Assembly (NCBI RefSeq): GCF_020880975.1
Contig: NZ_JAJIWP010000005.1
Location: 1 to 64,000, forward strand
Reading direction: 5' to 3'
Source of the DNA: Mucilaginibacter sp. UR6-1
GTDB taxonomy: Bacteria; Bacteroidota; Bacteroidia; Sphingobacteriales; Sphingobacteriaceae
Length of the DNA stretch: 64,000 bases
A program made the translations under genes and the position numbers. The notes below the pieces were generated by a model that was not told the origin of the DNA, did no database searches, and saw only the letters and a program-made list of their open reading frames with translations. Below are positions 37,093-47,641 of this stretch, in pieces (position 1 is the first letter of the stretch; the number at the start of each line of letters is the position of its first letter).

Positions 37093-38001
37093 ATGAAAAA
37101 GCTATTATCAAACCCCGGCTTTGAAAGCATTTTCGCTTTAAGCCTTATGGCCATTATTTGTTTACCGCCGCTGGTATCTGCACAAGATAAAAAAAAGGAT
37201 ACCGAAAAAATTGTAAGCAAACGCATTGAAGTACGTATTAAGGATGGCGATACCACCATCAATGGCAAAAACATTAAAGAGCTTAAAGGCAAAGAACGCG
37301 ACGAGGCGCTAAGTTATCTGCCGGGCAATGATGGCGCGCATTTTGGCTTTTTTGATGGTGACAACAAACGCCATGTCATCATAAAACGCAGGGGCAAGGG
37401 TGATGATACAGACGTTATTATTGAACGCCGCGATCTGAATAACGGCGACATCCGCTTTTTTAGCGATAACGATGTTTTAGTGACTGATAGCCTGGCAAAG
37501 AATTTGGATATTAAAAGACTTGGCGACCCCGCGATTGCCTTTAATTACCGTAGAAACTGGATAAACGGGCCATCTCCTGAATATACATTACTTAGTTCGG
37601 AAAGGTTACCCGTTAGTTATCATCGCCGCAATACCCAGAGCTTTAATTATAATAATGTAGATAGCGAAGGCATAAGCACCAATATAAGCTACCGAGTAAT
37701 TGATGCACCCAACGCGGCAAGCGCAAAAACTGGCAAACCCGAAGCTAAAAGCCTTGATCTGGAAAGCATTTACCTTACGCCGAATTTTTCTACAGGAAAC
37801 ACCATTCTTAGTTTTACCCTCGATAGCAAGGTAACTGCCGAAGTAACCTTTAAAAACAGCGATAATAAAGTATTATGGACCGATAAAGCCCCCAACGGCA
37901 AGTTTACCAAGGCATTTGCCCTGCCATTAAACGGCGCTTATTATCTGACCGTAAAGCAAGGTTCAAAATCAATCACAAAAAGAATTGTTAAAGAAGATTA
38001 A
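37093..38001 (+). CDS. Exported protein with T9SS-like C-terminal domain
   Basis: A 302-residue protein of unknown function with a signal peptide (residues 1-30, PPLVSAQ). The charged central part has repeated R/K/D-rich strands (RIEVRIKDGDTTINGKNIKE, KRRGKGDDTDVIIERRD). The last 75 residues have the layout of a type IX secretion sorting domain: YLTPNFSTGNTILSFTLDSK, a KVLWTD strand, LPLNGAYYLTVKQGSKSITK, RIVKE. In T9SS cargo this tail directs secretion across the outer membrane. It is transcribed divergently from the histidine kinase 140 bp away, so it may be regulated by or signal to that system. Confidence 0.7.
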   Translation: MKKLLSNPGFESIFALSLMAIICLPPLVSAQDKKKDTEKIVSKRIEVRIKDGDTTINGKNIKELKGKERDEALSYLPGNDGAHFGFFDGDNKRHVIIKRRGKGDDTDVIIERRDLNNGDIRFFSDNDVLVTDSLAKNLDIKRLGDPAIAFNYRRNWINGPSPEYTLLSSERLPVSYHRRNTQSFNYNNVDSEGISTNISYRVIDAPNAASAKTGKPEAKSLDLESIYLTPNFSTGNTILSFTLDSKVTAEVTFKNSDNKVLWTDKAPNGKFTKAFALPLNGAYYLTVKQGSKSITKRIVKED

Positions 38002-38021
38002 GCTTTATACGATACATCACT

Positions 38022-38068
38022 AAAGCCATTTTGACTCACGCTGTTTGCTGAATCGGGATGGCTTTTTT
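38022..38068 (+). terminator. Terminator after the T9SS-tailed gene
   Basis: AAAGCCAT (38022-38029) pairs with ATGGCTTT (38058-38065), with a long partly paired loop and TTTTTT. Confidence 0.6.
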
Positions 38069-38189
38069 GTTTATATCCTTACTGAAATAAACTCCTGAAA
38101 GCTACCTTATTTTAAATGACATTTACCTACATCAATTCATTTGTTTTTTGCTAAACATTTTAGGATTTTTGCACTTTCTTATTTATAGC

Positions 38190-38261
38190 TGATTGTTGAT
38201 AGTTAATAGTTCATGGCAAGAACGTTTATTACTATGAACTATCAACTATTTACCATGAACC
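38190..38261. repeat. Heptad-repeat hairpin directly upstream of uvrA
   Basis: The left arm steps TGTTGAT, AGTTAAT, AGTTCAT; the right arm steps ATGAACT, ATCAACT, ATTTACC, ATGAACC. The arms are imperfect reverse complements (GATAGTTnATAGTTCAT words) separated by about 17 bp. The element ends 5 bp before the uvrA ATG chosen here and accounts for the spurious in-frame extension of uvrA to 38213. Confidence 0.7.
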
Positions 38262-38266
38262 CATAT

Positions 38267-41140
38267 ATGATAAACGAAGCCGAAAAAGACGCTCAACAAA
38301 ATATCATCATAAAAGGTGCCCGCGTGCACAACCTTAAAAATATTGACGTTGCCATACCTAAAAATAAACTGGTGGTGGTTACGGGCATGTCGGGGTCGGG
38401 CAAATCGTCGCTGGCGTTTGATACGCTTTATGCCGAGGGGCAGCGCCGTTATGTTGAAAGCTTGTCATCATACGCCCGCCAGTTTTTGGGCCGCATGAAC
38501 AAGCCCGACGTAGACTATATTAAAGGTATAGCCCCGGCCATCGCTATTGAGCAAAAGGTAATTACCTCAAACCCGCGCTCAACCGTAGGTACATCAACCG
38601 AAATATATGATTACCTGAAACTGCTATTTTCGCGCATTGGCAAAACCTATTCGCCGCTATCAGGGCAGATCGTAAAAAAAGACAGCGTTACCGATGTGAT
38701 CAACTTTATTATGGCTTTGGCCGATGATACACAGATAACCATTTTAGCCCCCCTGCATCCGCATAACAACCGTAGTTTAAAAGAAGAACTTGCCGTATTG
38801 CTGCAAAAGGGTTTTGTAAGGGTGGAGTACAAAGGCAAGTTAGCCCGCATCGAGGCGCTGATAGAAGACGAGGGCATTGCTTCAGATACCGGGATAGACG
38901 AAAAGCCCAAAAAAGGCAAAGCTAAAAAGCCGGAGCCGGAACCTGAACCAGCCACCTTTGATGTGCGTATAGTAATTGACCGTGTTACCAAAAACAACGA
39001 AGAAGAAACGGTAAGCCGCCTGGGAGATAGTATACAAACCGCGTTTTTTGAGGGCAAGGGCGATTGCTTTGTACGCTGGCAGCAGCCGGATGAAGATGCC
39101 GAGCAGGAGCGCTTTTTTTGCGACCGCTTTGAGCTGGATGGCATCCGCTTTGAGGAGCCCTCGCCAAACTTTTTTAGTTTTAATAACCCTTACGGTGCCT
39201 GCAAAAAGTGTGAGGGTTATGGTAAAGTGATCGGTATTGATGAGGATTTGGTTATACCCGACAAAAGCAAAACCGTTTACGAGGGTGCCATTGCCCCGTG
39301 GCGCGGCGAAAAAATGCGCGAGTGGAATGACCGGCTGGTTAAAAGTGCCATCAAATTTGATTTCCCGATACATCGCCAATATAACCAGTTAACACCTGAG
39401 CAGCAACAACTGTTGTGGAAGGGCAACAGCTATTTCCAGGGGCTTGATGCCTTTTTTAAGGAATTGGAGGAACAAACTTACAAGATACAATACCGTGTAC
39501 TACTGTCGCGCTATCGTGGCAAAACCACCTGCCCCGAGTGTAAGGGCAGCCGCTTACGCCAGGATGCATCGTATGTTAAGATTGACGGTAAATCCATCAC
39601 CGATATTGTACTGATGCCGCTGGATACAGCCTACCGGTTTTTCAGTAACCTGCAACTATCTGAGCACGACGAAACCATTGGCCGTCGTTTACTTACCGAG
39701 ATAACCAACCGCCTCAACTTTTTAAATGATGTAGGCCTGAGTTATTTAACGCTTAACCGTTTATCGAACACGCTTTCGGGCGGTGAATCACAACGTATCA
39801 ACCTGGCTACCTCATTGGGCAGTAGTTTGGTGGGCTCGGTTTATGTACTGGATGAGCCAAGCATAGGCCTGCACCCGCGCGATACCAACCGGCTGATAGG
39901 CGTACTAAAATCACTGCGTGATGTGGGCAATACGGTACTGGTTGTTGAGCACGAGGAAGAAGTAATGAAAGCTGCCGACCATATTATTGATATTGGCCCC
40001 GAGGCCGGTACACATGGCGGCAACCTGGTTTTTAGCGGAACATACAGCGAAATAATTACTGACGATAATAGTCTTACCGGCCGCTACCTTAGCGGCAGAG
40101 AAGAAATTGCCATACCTGCGCATCGCCGTAAGTGGAACGACCATATTATTGTAAAAGGCGCCCGCGAAAATAATCTGAAACACGTTACCGCCAAATTCCC
40201 GTTAGGGGTACTAACTGTGGTAACAGGTGTATCAGGTTCAGGTAAAACCAGTTTGGTAAAACGCATATTGCACCCGGCACTGCAAAAAACCTTAGGTAAC
40301 TACAGCGGCGAGCAAACCGGCGCTTACGATGCCATTGAGGGCGATTACAATAAAATTGAGCAAGTTGAACTGGTTGACCAGAACCCGATAGGCCGTTCGT
40401 CGCGCTCAAACCCGGTTACTTACGTTAAAGCCTGGGATGAGATACGTAACCTTTACGCCTCACAGCCTGCAGCCAAAGCAGGCGGCTTAAAACCATCGGC
40501 ATTCTCGTTTAACGTGGAGGGTGGCCGCTGCGATGTTTGCCAGGGCGAGGGCGAGGTGAAGATAGAGATGCAGTTTATGGCCGATATATTCCTGACCTGC
40601 GAGGCGTGCAACGGCAACCGCTTTAAGCAGCATATATTGGATATTACTTATAATGAAAAGAATGTAGCCGAAGTACTGAACCTGACGATTGACGAGGCTT
40701 TGGAATTCTTTGCCAAGGAAACTAAGATCATCAATAAAATAAAACCTTTGGTTGATGTTGGTTTGGGCTATGTGCAGTTGGGGCAATCGTCAAACACGCT
40801 ATCAGGCGGCGAGGCGCAGCGCATCAAGCTGGCATCGTTCCTGGTAAAGGGCAACAATACAAATAAAACCCTGTTTATATTTGATGAGCCGACTACGGGC
40901 CTGCATTTTGCCGACATCAAAAAGCTGTTAAAATCATTCGACGCGCTGCTGGAGCATGGCAATACCATCATCGTGATAGAACATAATATGGACGTGATCA
41001 AGTGCGCCGACTGGGTGATAGATATTGGTCCGGAAGGTGGCGACAGAGGTGGCAACGTAGTGTTTGAAGGCCTGCCTGAAGACCTGATTAAAGAGAAAAA
41101 CTCATATACAGGGCAATATTTAAAAGAACGGTTCTTATGA
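38267..41140 (+). CDS. uvrA: Excinuclease ABC subunit A
   Basis: DNA-damage recognition ATPase of nucleotide excision repair, 957 residues from the ATG at 38267 ([26 protein letters not shown]). The frame is open to 38213, but those codons lie in a heptad-repeat hairpin and are not conserved-looking. Features: P-loops [10 protein letters not shown] and [10 protein letters not shown], signatures LSGGESQRI and LSGGEAQRI, and zinc modules with [17 protein letters not shown], and [21 protein letters not shown] short charged insert ([16 protein letters not shown], near residue 220) lies in the UvrB-binding region and is probably a local linker expansion. Confidence 0.96.
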   Translation: MINEAEKDAQQNIIIKGARVHNLKNIDVAIPKNKLVVVTGMSGSGKSSLAFDTLYAEGQRRYVESLSSYARQFLGRMNKPDVDYIKGIAPAIAIEQKVITSNPRSTVGTSTEIYDYLKLLFSRIGKTYSPLSGQIVKKDSVTDVINFIMALADDTQITILAPLHPHNNRSLKEELAVLLQKGFVRVEYKGKLARIEALIEDEGIASDTGIDEKPKKGKAKKPEPEPEPATFDVRIVIDRVTKNNEEETVSRLGDSIQTAFFEGKGDCFVRWQQPDEDAEQERFFCDRFELDGIRFEEPSPNFFSFNNPYGACKKCEGYGKVIGIDEDLVIPDKSKTVYEGAIAPWRGEKMREWNDRLVKSAIKFDFPIHRQYNQLTPEQQQLLWKGNSYFQGLDAFFKELEEQTYKIQYRVLLSRYRGKTTCPECKGSRLRQDASYVKIDGKSITDIVLMPLDTAYRFFSNLQLSEHDETIGRRLLTEITNRLNFLNDVGLSYLTLNRLSNTLSGGESQRINLATSLGSSLVGSVYVLDEPSIGLHPRDTNRLIGVLKSLRDVGNTVLVVEHEEEVMKAADHIIDIGPEAGTHGGNLVFSGTYSEIITDDNSLTGRYLSGREEIAIPAHRRKWNDHIIVKGARENNLKHVTAKFPLGVLTVVTGVSGSGKTSLVKRILHPALQKTLGNYSGEQTGAYDAIEGDYNKIEQVELVDQNPIGRSSRSNPVTYVKAWDEIRNLYASQPAAKAGGLKPSAFSFNVEGGRCDVCQGEGEVKIEMQFMADIFLTCEACNGNRFKQHILDITYNEKNVAEVLNLTIDEALEFFAKETKIINKIKPLVDVGLGYVQLGQSSNTLSGGEAQRIKLASFLVKGNNTNKTLFIFDEPTTGLHFADIKKLLKSFDALLEHGNTIIVIEHNMDVIKCADWVIDIGPEGGDRGGNVVFEGLPEDLIKEKNSYTGQYLKERFL

Positions 41141-41186
41141 TTATCCGGAGCCTGTTCATATTATTTTTATACTATAAGATACAACT

Positions 41187-41948
41187 ATGTCAATTACTAC
41201 TGACGACGAATTAACCGGGATGAAAGCCATTAGCGAGGTATGTGCCATCACGCTAAAAAAAATGCGCGAAGCGGCTGTACCCGGTATAACAACAAAAGAA
41301 TTGGATGAATTTGGCGGAAAGTTATTAGAGAGCTATGGAGCACATTCGGCGCCTTATTTAACTTATAAATTTCCGGGCTATACCTGCATCAGCTTAAATG
41401 GTGAGGTGGCGCACGGTATACCGGGCGAAAAGGTTATTCAAAGCGGCGACCTGATCAATATAGATGTTTCGGCAGAAATGAATGGTTTTTGGGCTGATAA
41501 TGGCTGCTCATTTGTAGTAGGTGAGGATGTTCACGGCCATCAAAAACTGGTGGATGCTTCAAAAGCGATCCTGAAAAAAGCCATCTCACAAATAAAGGGC
41601 GGCGTTAAAATAGCCGATATAGGTTTGCTGATTGAAACCGAAGCTAAAAAAGCCGGCTATACCGTTATTAAAAACCTGACCGGCCACGGTGTAGGCCGAA
41701 GCCTGCACGAAGAGCCACATGAGATAGCCAACTACCGGGACCGCTTTAATATTACCCGTTTTAAAAAGAACTCAACGGTAGCAATTGAAACCTTTATATC
41801 AACCGCATCAACCATAGCCGAAACGCAAAGCGACGGCTGGACGCTGATTGGCAACAAAGGTGGTTTTGTAGCCCAGCACGAACATACCATTTTAGTAACC
41901 GGCGGCGAACCGGTGATACTTACTGCTAATAATAGTGTTTGGGATTAA
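41187..41948 (+). CDS. map: Type I methionine aminopeptidase
   Basis: Removes N-terminal Met from new proteins. 253 residues with the pita-bread metal ligands in NIDVSAEMNGFWADNGCSF (two Asp), GHGVGRSLHEEPHE (His), AIETFIST (Glu) and QHEHTILV (Glu). It lies 46 bp after uvrA. It is not in the ribosomal secY-infA cluster usual for map, so this may be a second copy. Confidence 0.94.
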   Translation: MSITTDDELTGMKAISEVCAITLKKMREAAVPGITTKELDEFGGKLLESYGAHSAPYLTYKFPGYTCISLNGEVAHGIPGEKVIQSGDLINIDVSAEMNGFWADNGCSFVVGEDVHGHQKLVDASKAILKKAISQIKGGVKIADIGLLIETEAKKAGYTVIKNLTGHGVGRSLHEEPHEIANYRDRFNITRFKKNSTVAIETFISTASTIAETQSDGWTLIGNKGGFVAQHEHTILVTGGEPVILTANNSVWD

Positions 41949-41959
41949 GCGATATTTTA

Positions 41960-42006
41960 AAATATATGTCATCTCGACGAGGTACGAGGAGAAATGACAT
42001 ATATTT
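41960..42006. repeat. Inverted repeat after map with GTCATCTCGACGA core
   Basis: A perfect 13-bp inverted repeat, AAATATATGTCAT (41960-41972) and its complement (41994-42006), encloses a 21-nt loop with CTCGACGAGG and GAGGAGAA. It begins 12 bp after the map stop. Words like GTCATnTCGACGA...GAGAAATGAC are, from memory, a common dispersed intergenic repeat in Bacteroidota. It may act as a transcription end. Confidence 0.55.
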
Positions 42007-42466
42007 ATTTATAAAAGAGCGCGTTGGCCTGCCGGAAAACCGGGCCAGGGAGTATGGCCTGTGGGAGGAAGGTTTTTTCCGGCTTGATGTTTGGTTACTT
42101 TGCATCTAAGGTAAAGTAACTGGCCCCTGCGGCCAAGAGCAGACTGACGATTCATTCAAGCACAATTGCTTAATTAAAGCAATAACAACTCGTAAAAGCA
42201 TCTTCATTACCTGTCCTGAATTTCTTTTGAACGATCAAAAGAAACAAAAATCGCCGGCTGCGTCCTGCCCGGTGAAAGGGTGTACTTTGGCAAGGCTTGT
42301 GCTACTCCGGGCATTTCTGATGCCGGTAATACAGATTATTAACGGTTTGTGCTTTTTTTTAACCTGTGATTTTTTCTTTATAAATCCTCTTCACGGAGGA
42401 TTATTCGGAGCTTATGAGGGCTCCACCGTATAGGAGGGTTATCAAAAGGATAAAATTATTCAAGAA
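42007..42466. other. 460-bp noncoding region with three hairpins, possible dispersed repeat
   Basis: No credible gene is seen; the only longer frame (42227-42433) has poor composition and crosses a hairpin. Three stems are visible: GCCGGAAAA (42031) with TTTTCCGGC (42075); GTTACTTT (42094) with AAAGTAAC (42113); and TTTCTTTTGA (42221) with TCAAAAGAAA (42235), 4-nt loop. The base composition is more GC-rich than other gaps. It may be a multi-copy element or a structured RNA; copy number in the genome would decide. Confidence 0.45.
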
Positions 42467-43600
42467 TTACCCTTTACTGCGCTCTACCACTTCAGTATAA
42501 TAATCCTCATACTGTGGTAGAATGTTTTTCAGGTCGAATATTTTGGCACGGGCAAGGGCGTTCTCTTTAAAGGTTTTCAGCCTTTCCTCGTCCTCTAAAA
42601 TATAAATGGAGGCTTCGGCCATACCCTGCACATCGCCTACATCTTTTAAAAAGCCGGTTTCGCCATCAACGTTAAGTTCTGGTAAACCACCTGTATTGCT
42701 GCTGACTACCGGCACCTTGCAGGCCATGGCTTCCAATGCTGCCAGGCCAAAGCTTTCAGATTGTGATGGCATCAGGAAAAGGTCGGCCACGGAGAGTATC
42801 TCCTCAATGGCATCCTGCTTGCCTAAAAAGCGGGTTTGATCGGCCACCCCAAGATCGCGCGCTAACTGCTCGCAGCCTGAGCGTTCGCCGCCATCACCTA
42901 CCATTAATAGCTTGGCCGGTACTTTTTTAACCACTTCGGCAAAAATACGCACTACATCCTCGGTACGTTTTACCTTACGGAAGTTAGAGGTATGCACCAA
43001 TATTCTTTCGCCGTTTGGCGCGATAGCCTTCCGAAAATGATCTTTCGCTTTAAAGCTAAAGCGGTTAAGATCAATAAAGTTTGGGATCACCTTGATCTCG
43101 TTCTCTATCTCAAAAAAATCGTAAGTGTCTTTTCTAAGTGATTCGGATACAGATGTTACCCCGTCAGATTTATTGATAGAGAAGGTCACTACCGGTTTAA
43201 ATGTCCTGTCCTTACCCACCAGGGTAATATCAGTGCCATGCAGGGTAGTAACTACCGGTATGCTTATGCCATAAGTGGCCAGTATTTGTTTGGCCATAAA
43301 TGCGGCGGAAGCATGAGGTATGGCATAATGAACGTGTAATACATCAAGTTTTTCGAAACGTACAACATCCACCAGTCTGCTGGCCAGGGCAAGCTCATAA
43401 GGTTGAAACTCAAATAAAGGATAGTTTGATACCGATACCTCATGGTAAAACAAGTTCTCGGAGAACAAGTCGAGGCGTACCGGCTGGTTATAGGTAATAA
43501 AGTGTACCTGGTGCCCGCGCTCGGCAAGTGCCTTGCCTAATTCTGTAGCTACAACCCCGCTACCGCCAAAGGTTGGATAACAAACGATTCCTATTTTCAT
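42467..43600 (-). CDS. bshA: N-acetyl-alpha-D-glucosaminyl L-malate synthase BshA
   Basis: First enzyme of bacillithiol synthesis, joining UDP-GlcNAc and L-malate. The 377-residue GT4 glycosyltransferase begins [20 protein letters not shown], the BshA hallmark, followed by [24 protein letters not shown] and the C-terminal donor site [25 protein letters not shown] in two blocks. bshB and bshC are not in the window. Bacillithiol is known in many Bacteroidota. Confidence 0.93.
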   Translation of the reverse strand: MKIGIVCYPTFGGSGVVATELGKALAERGHQVHFITYNQPVRLDLFSENLFYHEVSVSNYPLFEFQPYELALASRLVDVVRFEKLDVLHVHYAIPHASAAFMAKQILATYGISIPVVTTLHGTDITLVGKDRTFKPVVTFSINKSDGVTSVSESLRKDTYDFFEIENEIKVIPNFIDLNRFSFKAKDHFRKAIAPNGERILVHTSNFRKVKRTEDVVRIFAEVVKKVPAKLLMVGDGGERSGCEQLARDLGVADQTRFLGKQDAIEEILSVADLFLMPSQSESFGLAALEAMACKVPVVSSNTGGLPELNVDGETGFLKDVGDVQGMAEASIYILEDEERLKTFKENALARAKIFDLKNILPQYEDYYTEVVERSKG

Positions 43601-43716
43601 TTCGGTTGCAATGTTAACAGCAATTTATGTCAAATGTGTTATCGCTTTGTAAAATCGTCGGTACAGGGCGCTGGTGCTTAAAATAGCGCGTTTTGCATGT
43701 TTAAACAAGTATTAAA

Positions 43717-44892
43717 TTATTCGTTTTCAGCAGGTTTACCCTCATCGGTATTTGATGCCCCACCGGTACGGAACCGGGGTTTGAACCCAAGTTTAGGTGC
43801 AGCCGGTTGTTCTTCCGCAGGTTTTTCCTCAGTTTGCTTTTCTTCCGCAACTGTTTCATCAGCTTTAAACTGAGTAGCATCCTCAACAGGTTTAGGCGCA
43901 TTCCCCGCACGAAATTTCGGCGTAAAGCCCATCTTCGGTTTTACTGCAGGTGCTTCTTCTCCTGCCGGTTTATCTTCAGGAGCAGATGATTCCTCTGCTA
44001 TAGACTTAGCCGTATCCTCAACAGGTTTGGGCGGGTTAGCTGCCCTGAATTTCGGCGTAAAACCCATTTTCGGTTTTGCTGCCGGTATTTCCCCGGTGGG
44101 TTTATCTTCAATAGCAGGCACTTCCTCTGCTTTAGGTTGAGTAGCATCCTCAACAGGTTTAGGCGGATTAGCTGCCCTGAATTTTGGCGTAAAGCCAATC
44201 TTTGGTTTTACTGCCGGAGTATCTTCGGTTGATTGCCCTGTTCCCGAAACATCTGCTTTAGGTTGTGCCGCATCATCGGCAGGTTTGGGCGCATTCGCTG
44301 CCCTGAATTTTGGCGTAAAGCCAATCTTTGGTTTTACTGCCGGTGCATCCTCGGCAGGTTGCTCCGCTCCCGAAACATCTGCTTTAGGTTGTGCCGCATC
44401 ATCGGCAGGCTTGGGTGGATTTGCCGCACGAAATTTCGGCGTAAAACCAATCTTTGGTTTTACTGCCGGTGCATCCTCGGCAGGTTGCTCCGCTCCCGAA
44501 ACATCAGCTTTGGGTTGTGCCGCATCATCGGCAGGTTTGGGCGCATTCGCTGCCCTGAATTTTGGCGTAAAGCCCACTTTGGGTTTAGTAACCGGAACAT
44601 CGGCTATGCCATCAGCTTCTTTTGGTGCCTGCGTGGCCGGGGTGGTCAGTGTTTCAACAATGGTTTGCTCGGCAAGCTGATTCTCTTCACGCAGCTTTTC
44701 CGCTTTAATTTCAGGTGCTAAATGATATTGCCTGCGCAATTTATTGAACCAGTATTTTTTGGTATGGTCAAAGCTCTTTTCGCCCATGGCATCATAATGG
44801 GTCCTGAACTCGCCATATAATGCCGGTTCGCCTTGTTGCAAGGCCGCAATATCTATCTTCTTCTTTTTAAAAAAATCTTCAAATGTTAGCAT
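43717..44892 (-). CDS. Repeat protein with seven GFTPKFRA units
   Basis: A 391-residue cytosolic protein of unknown function. Residues 1-75 form a conserved-looking helical domain (MLTFEDFFKKKKIDIAALQQ, MGEKSFDHTKKYWFNKLRRQ). From residue 106 to the end it is seven tandem units of 42, 42, 42, 44, 45, 47 and 24 residues. Each opens with (V/I/M/L)GFTPKFRAANxPKP and continues as an acidic Ala/Pro/Glu/Asp linker. Units alternate NAPKP and NPPKP, with matching synonymous codon differences, suggesting that a two-unit block was duplicated. The basic, aromatic motif spaced by disordered acidic linkers looks like a multivalent binding segment. DUF2442 lies 11 bp upstream in the same direction, so they are co-transcribed. 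Confidence 0.7.
   Translation of the reverse strand: MLTFEDFFKKKKIDIAALQQGEPALYGEFRTHYDAMGEKSFDHTKKYWFNKLRRQYHLAPEIKAEKLREENQLAEQTIVETLTTPATQAPKEADGIADVPVTKPKVGFTPKFRAANAPKPADDAAQPKADVSGAEQPAEDAPAVKPKIGFTPKFRAANPPKPADDAAQPKADVSGAEQPAEDAPAVKPKIGFTPKFRAANAPKPADDAAQPKADVSGTGQSTEDTPAVKPKIGFTPKFRAANPPKPVEDATQPKAEEVPAIEDKPTGEIPAAKPKMGFTPKFRAANPPKPVEDTAKSIAEESSAPEDKPAGEEAPAVKPKMGFTPKFRAGNAPKPVEDATQFKADETVAEEKQTEEKPAEEQPAAPKLGFKPRFRTGGASNTDEGKPAENE
43720..44577 (-). repeat. Tandem 126-bp coding repeats
   Basis: The DNA behind the seven protein units is itself strongly repetitive. The first three units are 126 bp each and nearly identical over long stretches; the last ones are longer and more divergent. 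Length variation between strains is expected here by slippage or recombination. Confidence 0.8.
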
Positions 44893-44903
44893 CCACCTGC
44901 AAA

Positions 44904-45116
44904 TTAAAGCAAAATATCTACATCAAGCTTATTCCACCGTATGCCATTACCGGTCAGTTCCCAATCGGCCTGCTCCTCTTCGGTGGCGTTGAGCAGCTTG
45001 GGGTACCAATCCAGCGGAAATACCTGGCTTTTGCCGTCACTCTCTACATTTAGCAACCCGCCGCTAAAGCTTACCTTAATATCTTTCTTTTGCTTTCGCG
45101 ATGTAAACAATGCCAT
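44904..45116 (-). CDS. DUF2442 domain protein
   Basis: A 70-residue protein matching the DUF2442 layout: two N-terminal strands (KVSFSGGLLNVESDGKSQVF), then PLDWYPKLLNATEEEQADWE and GNGIRWNKLDVDILL, corresponding to the family's WP-x-L-x-x-A and I-x-W-x-x-x-D-x-D blocks. DUF2442 proteins are small and sometimes sit beside DUF4160 in toxin-antitoxin-like pairs. No such partner exists here; instead the GFTPKFRA repeat protein follows 11 bp later. Confidence 0.75.
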   Translation of the reverse strand: MALFTSRKQKKDIKVSFSGGLLNVESDGKSQVFPLDWYPKLLNATEEEQADWELTGNGIRWNKLDVDILL

Positions 45117-45368
45117 AACGATCTCTTTTTATAACATCAAAGTTAATTATTTGTAATAAAAGACAGGGCCCTCATTAATGTTTGAAAAGCAACAGGCAAG
45201 TCAGACAATATCCTGATCTACAAAATAAATTATCATTTATTTAGAATATATCCAAATAACATTTGTACAAACCGCTGACAGCTTTTAGTGTTTATATTTT
45301 GTAAATTCGCCGCTAAAAGCAGCAAGGGTTTAGTCTTGCTATTTTACTCACCTTAAGATCAAATTATA

Positions 45369-47633
45369 ATGGCTTTTGATATTGATATGATCAAAAAGGT
45401 TTACGAGCGTTACGGAAGCCGCGTTGAGGCTGCCCGTAAAGCTACAGGTAAACCACTTACTTTAACCGAGAAAATTTTATACGCACACCTTTCAGGCGGA
45501 GAAGCAGCGCAGGCCTACACACGCGGTACTGATTATGTTGACTTTGCACCTGACCGTGTTGCCATGCAGGATGCTACCGCGCAAATGGCGCTGTTGCAAT
45601 TTATGCAAGCCGGTCGCCCAAAAGTGGCCGTACCTTCAACCGTACATTGCGATCACTTGATTCAAGCCAAAATTGGCGCTGTTGATGACCTTAACACTGC
45701 CAATAATGTAAATAAAGAAGTTTACGATTTCCTTTCATCAGTATCTGATAAATATGGCATCGGTTTCTGGAAAGCCGGCGCGGGTATTATTCACCAGGTA
45801 GTTTTAGAGAACTATGCATTCCCGGGTGGTATGATGATCGGTACCGACTCACACACGCCTAACGCAGGTGGTTTAGGCATGATTGCCATTGGTGTTGGTG
45901 GTGCTGATGCCTGCGACGTTATGGCAGGCCTGCCGTGGGAGCTAAAATTCCCGAAACTGATTGGCGTTAACCTAACCGGTAAATTATCAGGCTGGGCTTC
46001 TGCCAAGGATGTTATTTTGAAAGTTGCCGGTATACTTACCGTTAAAGGTGGTACAGGCGCTATAGTTGAATATTTTGGTGAAGGTGCACGTTCACTTTCA
46101 GCAACCGGTAAAGGTACTATCTGTAACATGGGTGCCGAAATTGGTGCTACCACCTCAATCTTCGGTTATGACGAAAAAGCCGCCGCTTACCTTAAAGGTA
46201 CCAAGCGTGCTGATATTGCTGAACTTGCTGACGCTATTGCCGAACACTTAACCGGCGACGACGAAGTTTACGCTAATCCTGAGCAGTATTTTGACCAGGT
46301 GATTGACATTAACCTGAGCGAGCTTGAACCACATGTAAACGGTCCGTTCACTCCGGATCTGGCATGGCCTATCTCAAAATTCGCTACCGCGGTTAAAGAG
46401 AACAACTGGCCTACTACATTGGAGGTTGGCTTGATAGGTTCATGTACCAACTCATCTTATGAGGATATTACCCGTTCGGCTTCTATCGCCCAGCAGGCTA
46501 TTGATAAAAAACTGAAAACAAGGGCTGAATTTACCATCACCCCGGGTTCAGAGCAGGTACGTTACACGGTTGACCGTGATGGCTACCTTGATACCTTTGC
46601 CCAGATGGGTGGTGTGGTGCTGGCTAACGCCTGCGGTCCGTGTATCGGTCAGTGGGCCCGTCATACCGACGATCCTACACGCCGTAACTCTATCATTACC
46701 TCCTTCAACCGTAACTTTGCTAAACGCCAGGACGGTAACCCGAACACACACGCGTTCGTGGCATCACCTGAAATTGTTACCGCCTTTGCTATCGCGGGCG
46801 ACCTGACCTTTAACCCGTTAACGGATACTTTGGTAAACGAAAATGGCGAAGCCGTTAAGTTTGACGAGCCACAAGGCATCGAGCTACCGGTAAAAGGCTT
46901 TGACGTTGAGGATGCCGGTTACCAGGCACCAGCCGAAGACGGCAGCGGTGTTGAGGTAATTGTTAGCCCGACATCAGCACGTTTACAACTGCTTGATCCG
47001 TTTGCACCGTGGGAAGGTACAGACCTTAAAGGCCTGAAACTGCTGATCAAGGCTAAAGGTAAATGTACTACCGACCATATTTCAATGGCGGGCCCATGGT
47101 TAAAGTTCCGTGGTCACCTGGATAATATATCAAACAACATGCTGATTGGCGCTATCAACTATTTTAACAATAGTGCCGATAGCGTTAAGAACGCCATAAC
47201 CGGCGAGTACGGTCCGGTACCTGCTACCCAGCGCGATTACAAAGCGCATGGCATTGGTACTGTAGTTGTAGGCGACGAAAACTATGGCGAAGGTTCATCT
47301 CGTGAGCACGCGGCCATGGAGCCCCGCCACCTGGGTGTACGTGCCATACTGGTAAAATCATTTGCCCGTATACACGAAACCAACCTTAAAAAACAAGGTA
47401 TGTTGGGTATCACCTTTGCTGATCCGGCTGATTACGAAAAAATACAGGAAGATGATAAGATCGATATCCTGGGTTTAACCGAATTTGCACCGGGCAAACA
47501 ACTTACCGTTGTATTGCACCACACTGATGGCACGCAAGACAGCTTCCCGGTAAACCACACTTACAATGCTCAGCAAATTGAGTGGTTTAAAGCAGGCGGC
47601 GCGTTAAACATCATACGCAAGCAACAAGTTTAA
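45369..47633 (+). CDS. Aconitate hydratase
   Basis: Citrate-isocitrate isomerase of the TCA cycle with a [4Fe-4S] cluster. The 754 residues and the sequence [20 protein letters not shown] place it in the mitochondrial-like aconitase group used by Bacteroidota. Cluster ligands are in [10 protein letters not shown] and [24 protein letters not shown] and [14 protein letters not shown] are active-site blocks (the last with D in place of the first G). It is a single gene with a terminator. Confidence 0.96.
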   Translation: MAFDIDMIKKVYERYGSRVEAARKATGKPLTLTEKILYAHLSGGEAAQAYTRGTDYVDFAPDRVAMQDATAQMALLQFMQAGRPKVAVPSTVHCDHLIQAKIGAVDDLNTANNVNKEVYDFLSSVSDKYGIGFWKAGAGIIHQVVLENYAFPGGMMIGTDSHTPNAGGLGMIAIGVGGADACDVMAGLPWELKFPKLIGVNLTGKLSGWASAKDVILKVAGILTVKGGTGAIVEYFGEGARSLSATGKGTICNMGAEIGATTSIFGYDEKAAAYLKGTKRADIAELADAIAEHLTGDDEVYANPEQYFDQVIDINLSELEPHVNGPFTPDLAWPISKFATAVKENNWPTTLEVGLIGSCTNSSYEDITRSASIAQQAIDKKLKTRAEFTITPGSEQVRYTVDRDGYLDTFAQMGGVVLANACGPCIGQWARHTDDPTRRNSIITSFNRNFAKRQDGNPNTHAFVASPEIVTAFAIAGDLTFNPLTDTLVNENGEAVKFDEPQGIELPVKGFDVEDAGYQAPAEDGSGVEVIVSPTSARLQLLDPFAPWEGTDLKGLKLLIKAKGKCTTDHISMAGPWLKFRGHLDNISNNMLIGAINYFNNSADSVKNAITGEYGPVPATQRDYKAHGIGTVVVGDENYGEGSSREHAAMEPRHLGVRAILVKSFARIHETNLKKQGMLGITFADPADYEKIQEDDKIDILGLTEFAPGKQLTVVLHHTDGTQDSFPVNHTYNAQQIEWFKAGGALNIIRKQQV

Positions 47634-47641
47634 ATAAGCCG

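Noticed and set aside
38213..38266. 18-codon N-terminal extension of uvrA
   Set aside because: Encoded by a heptad-repeat hairpin; UvrA normally begins close to the [14 protein letters not shown] segment.
42227..42433. 68-codon open frame after map
   Set aside because: It crosses a 10-bp hairpin, has low-quality composition, and has no signal or domain.
44233..44721. Open frames antisense to the GFTPKFRA repeat gene, with repeated Cys/Arg-rich peptides
   Set aside because: The repetition merely mirrors the coding repeats; the sense frame has domain structure, an operon partner and a sensible start.
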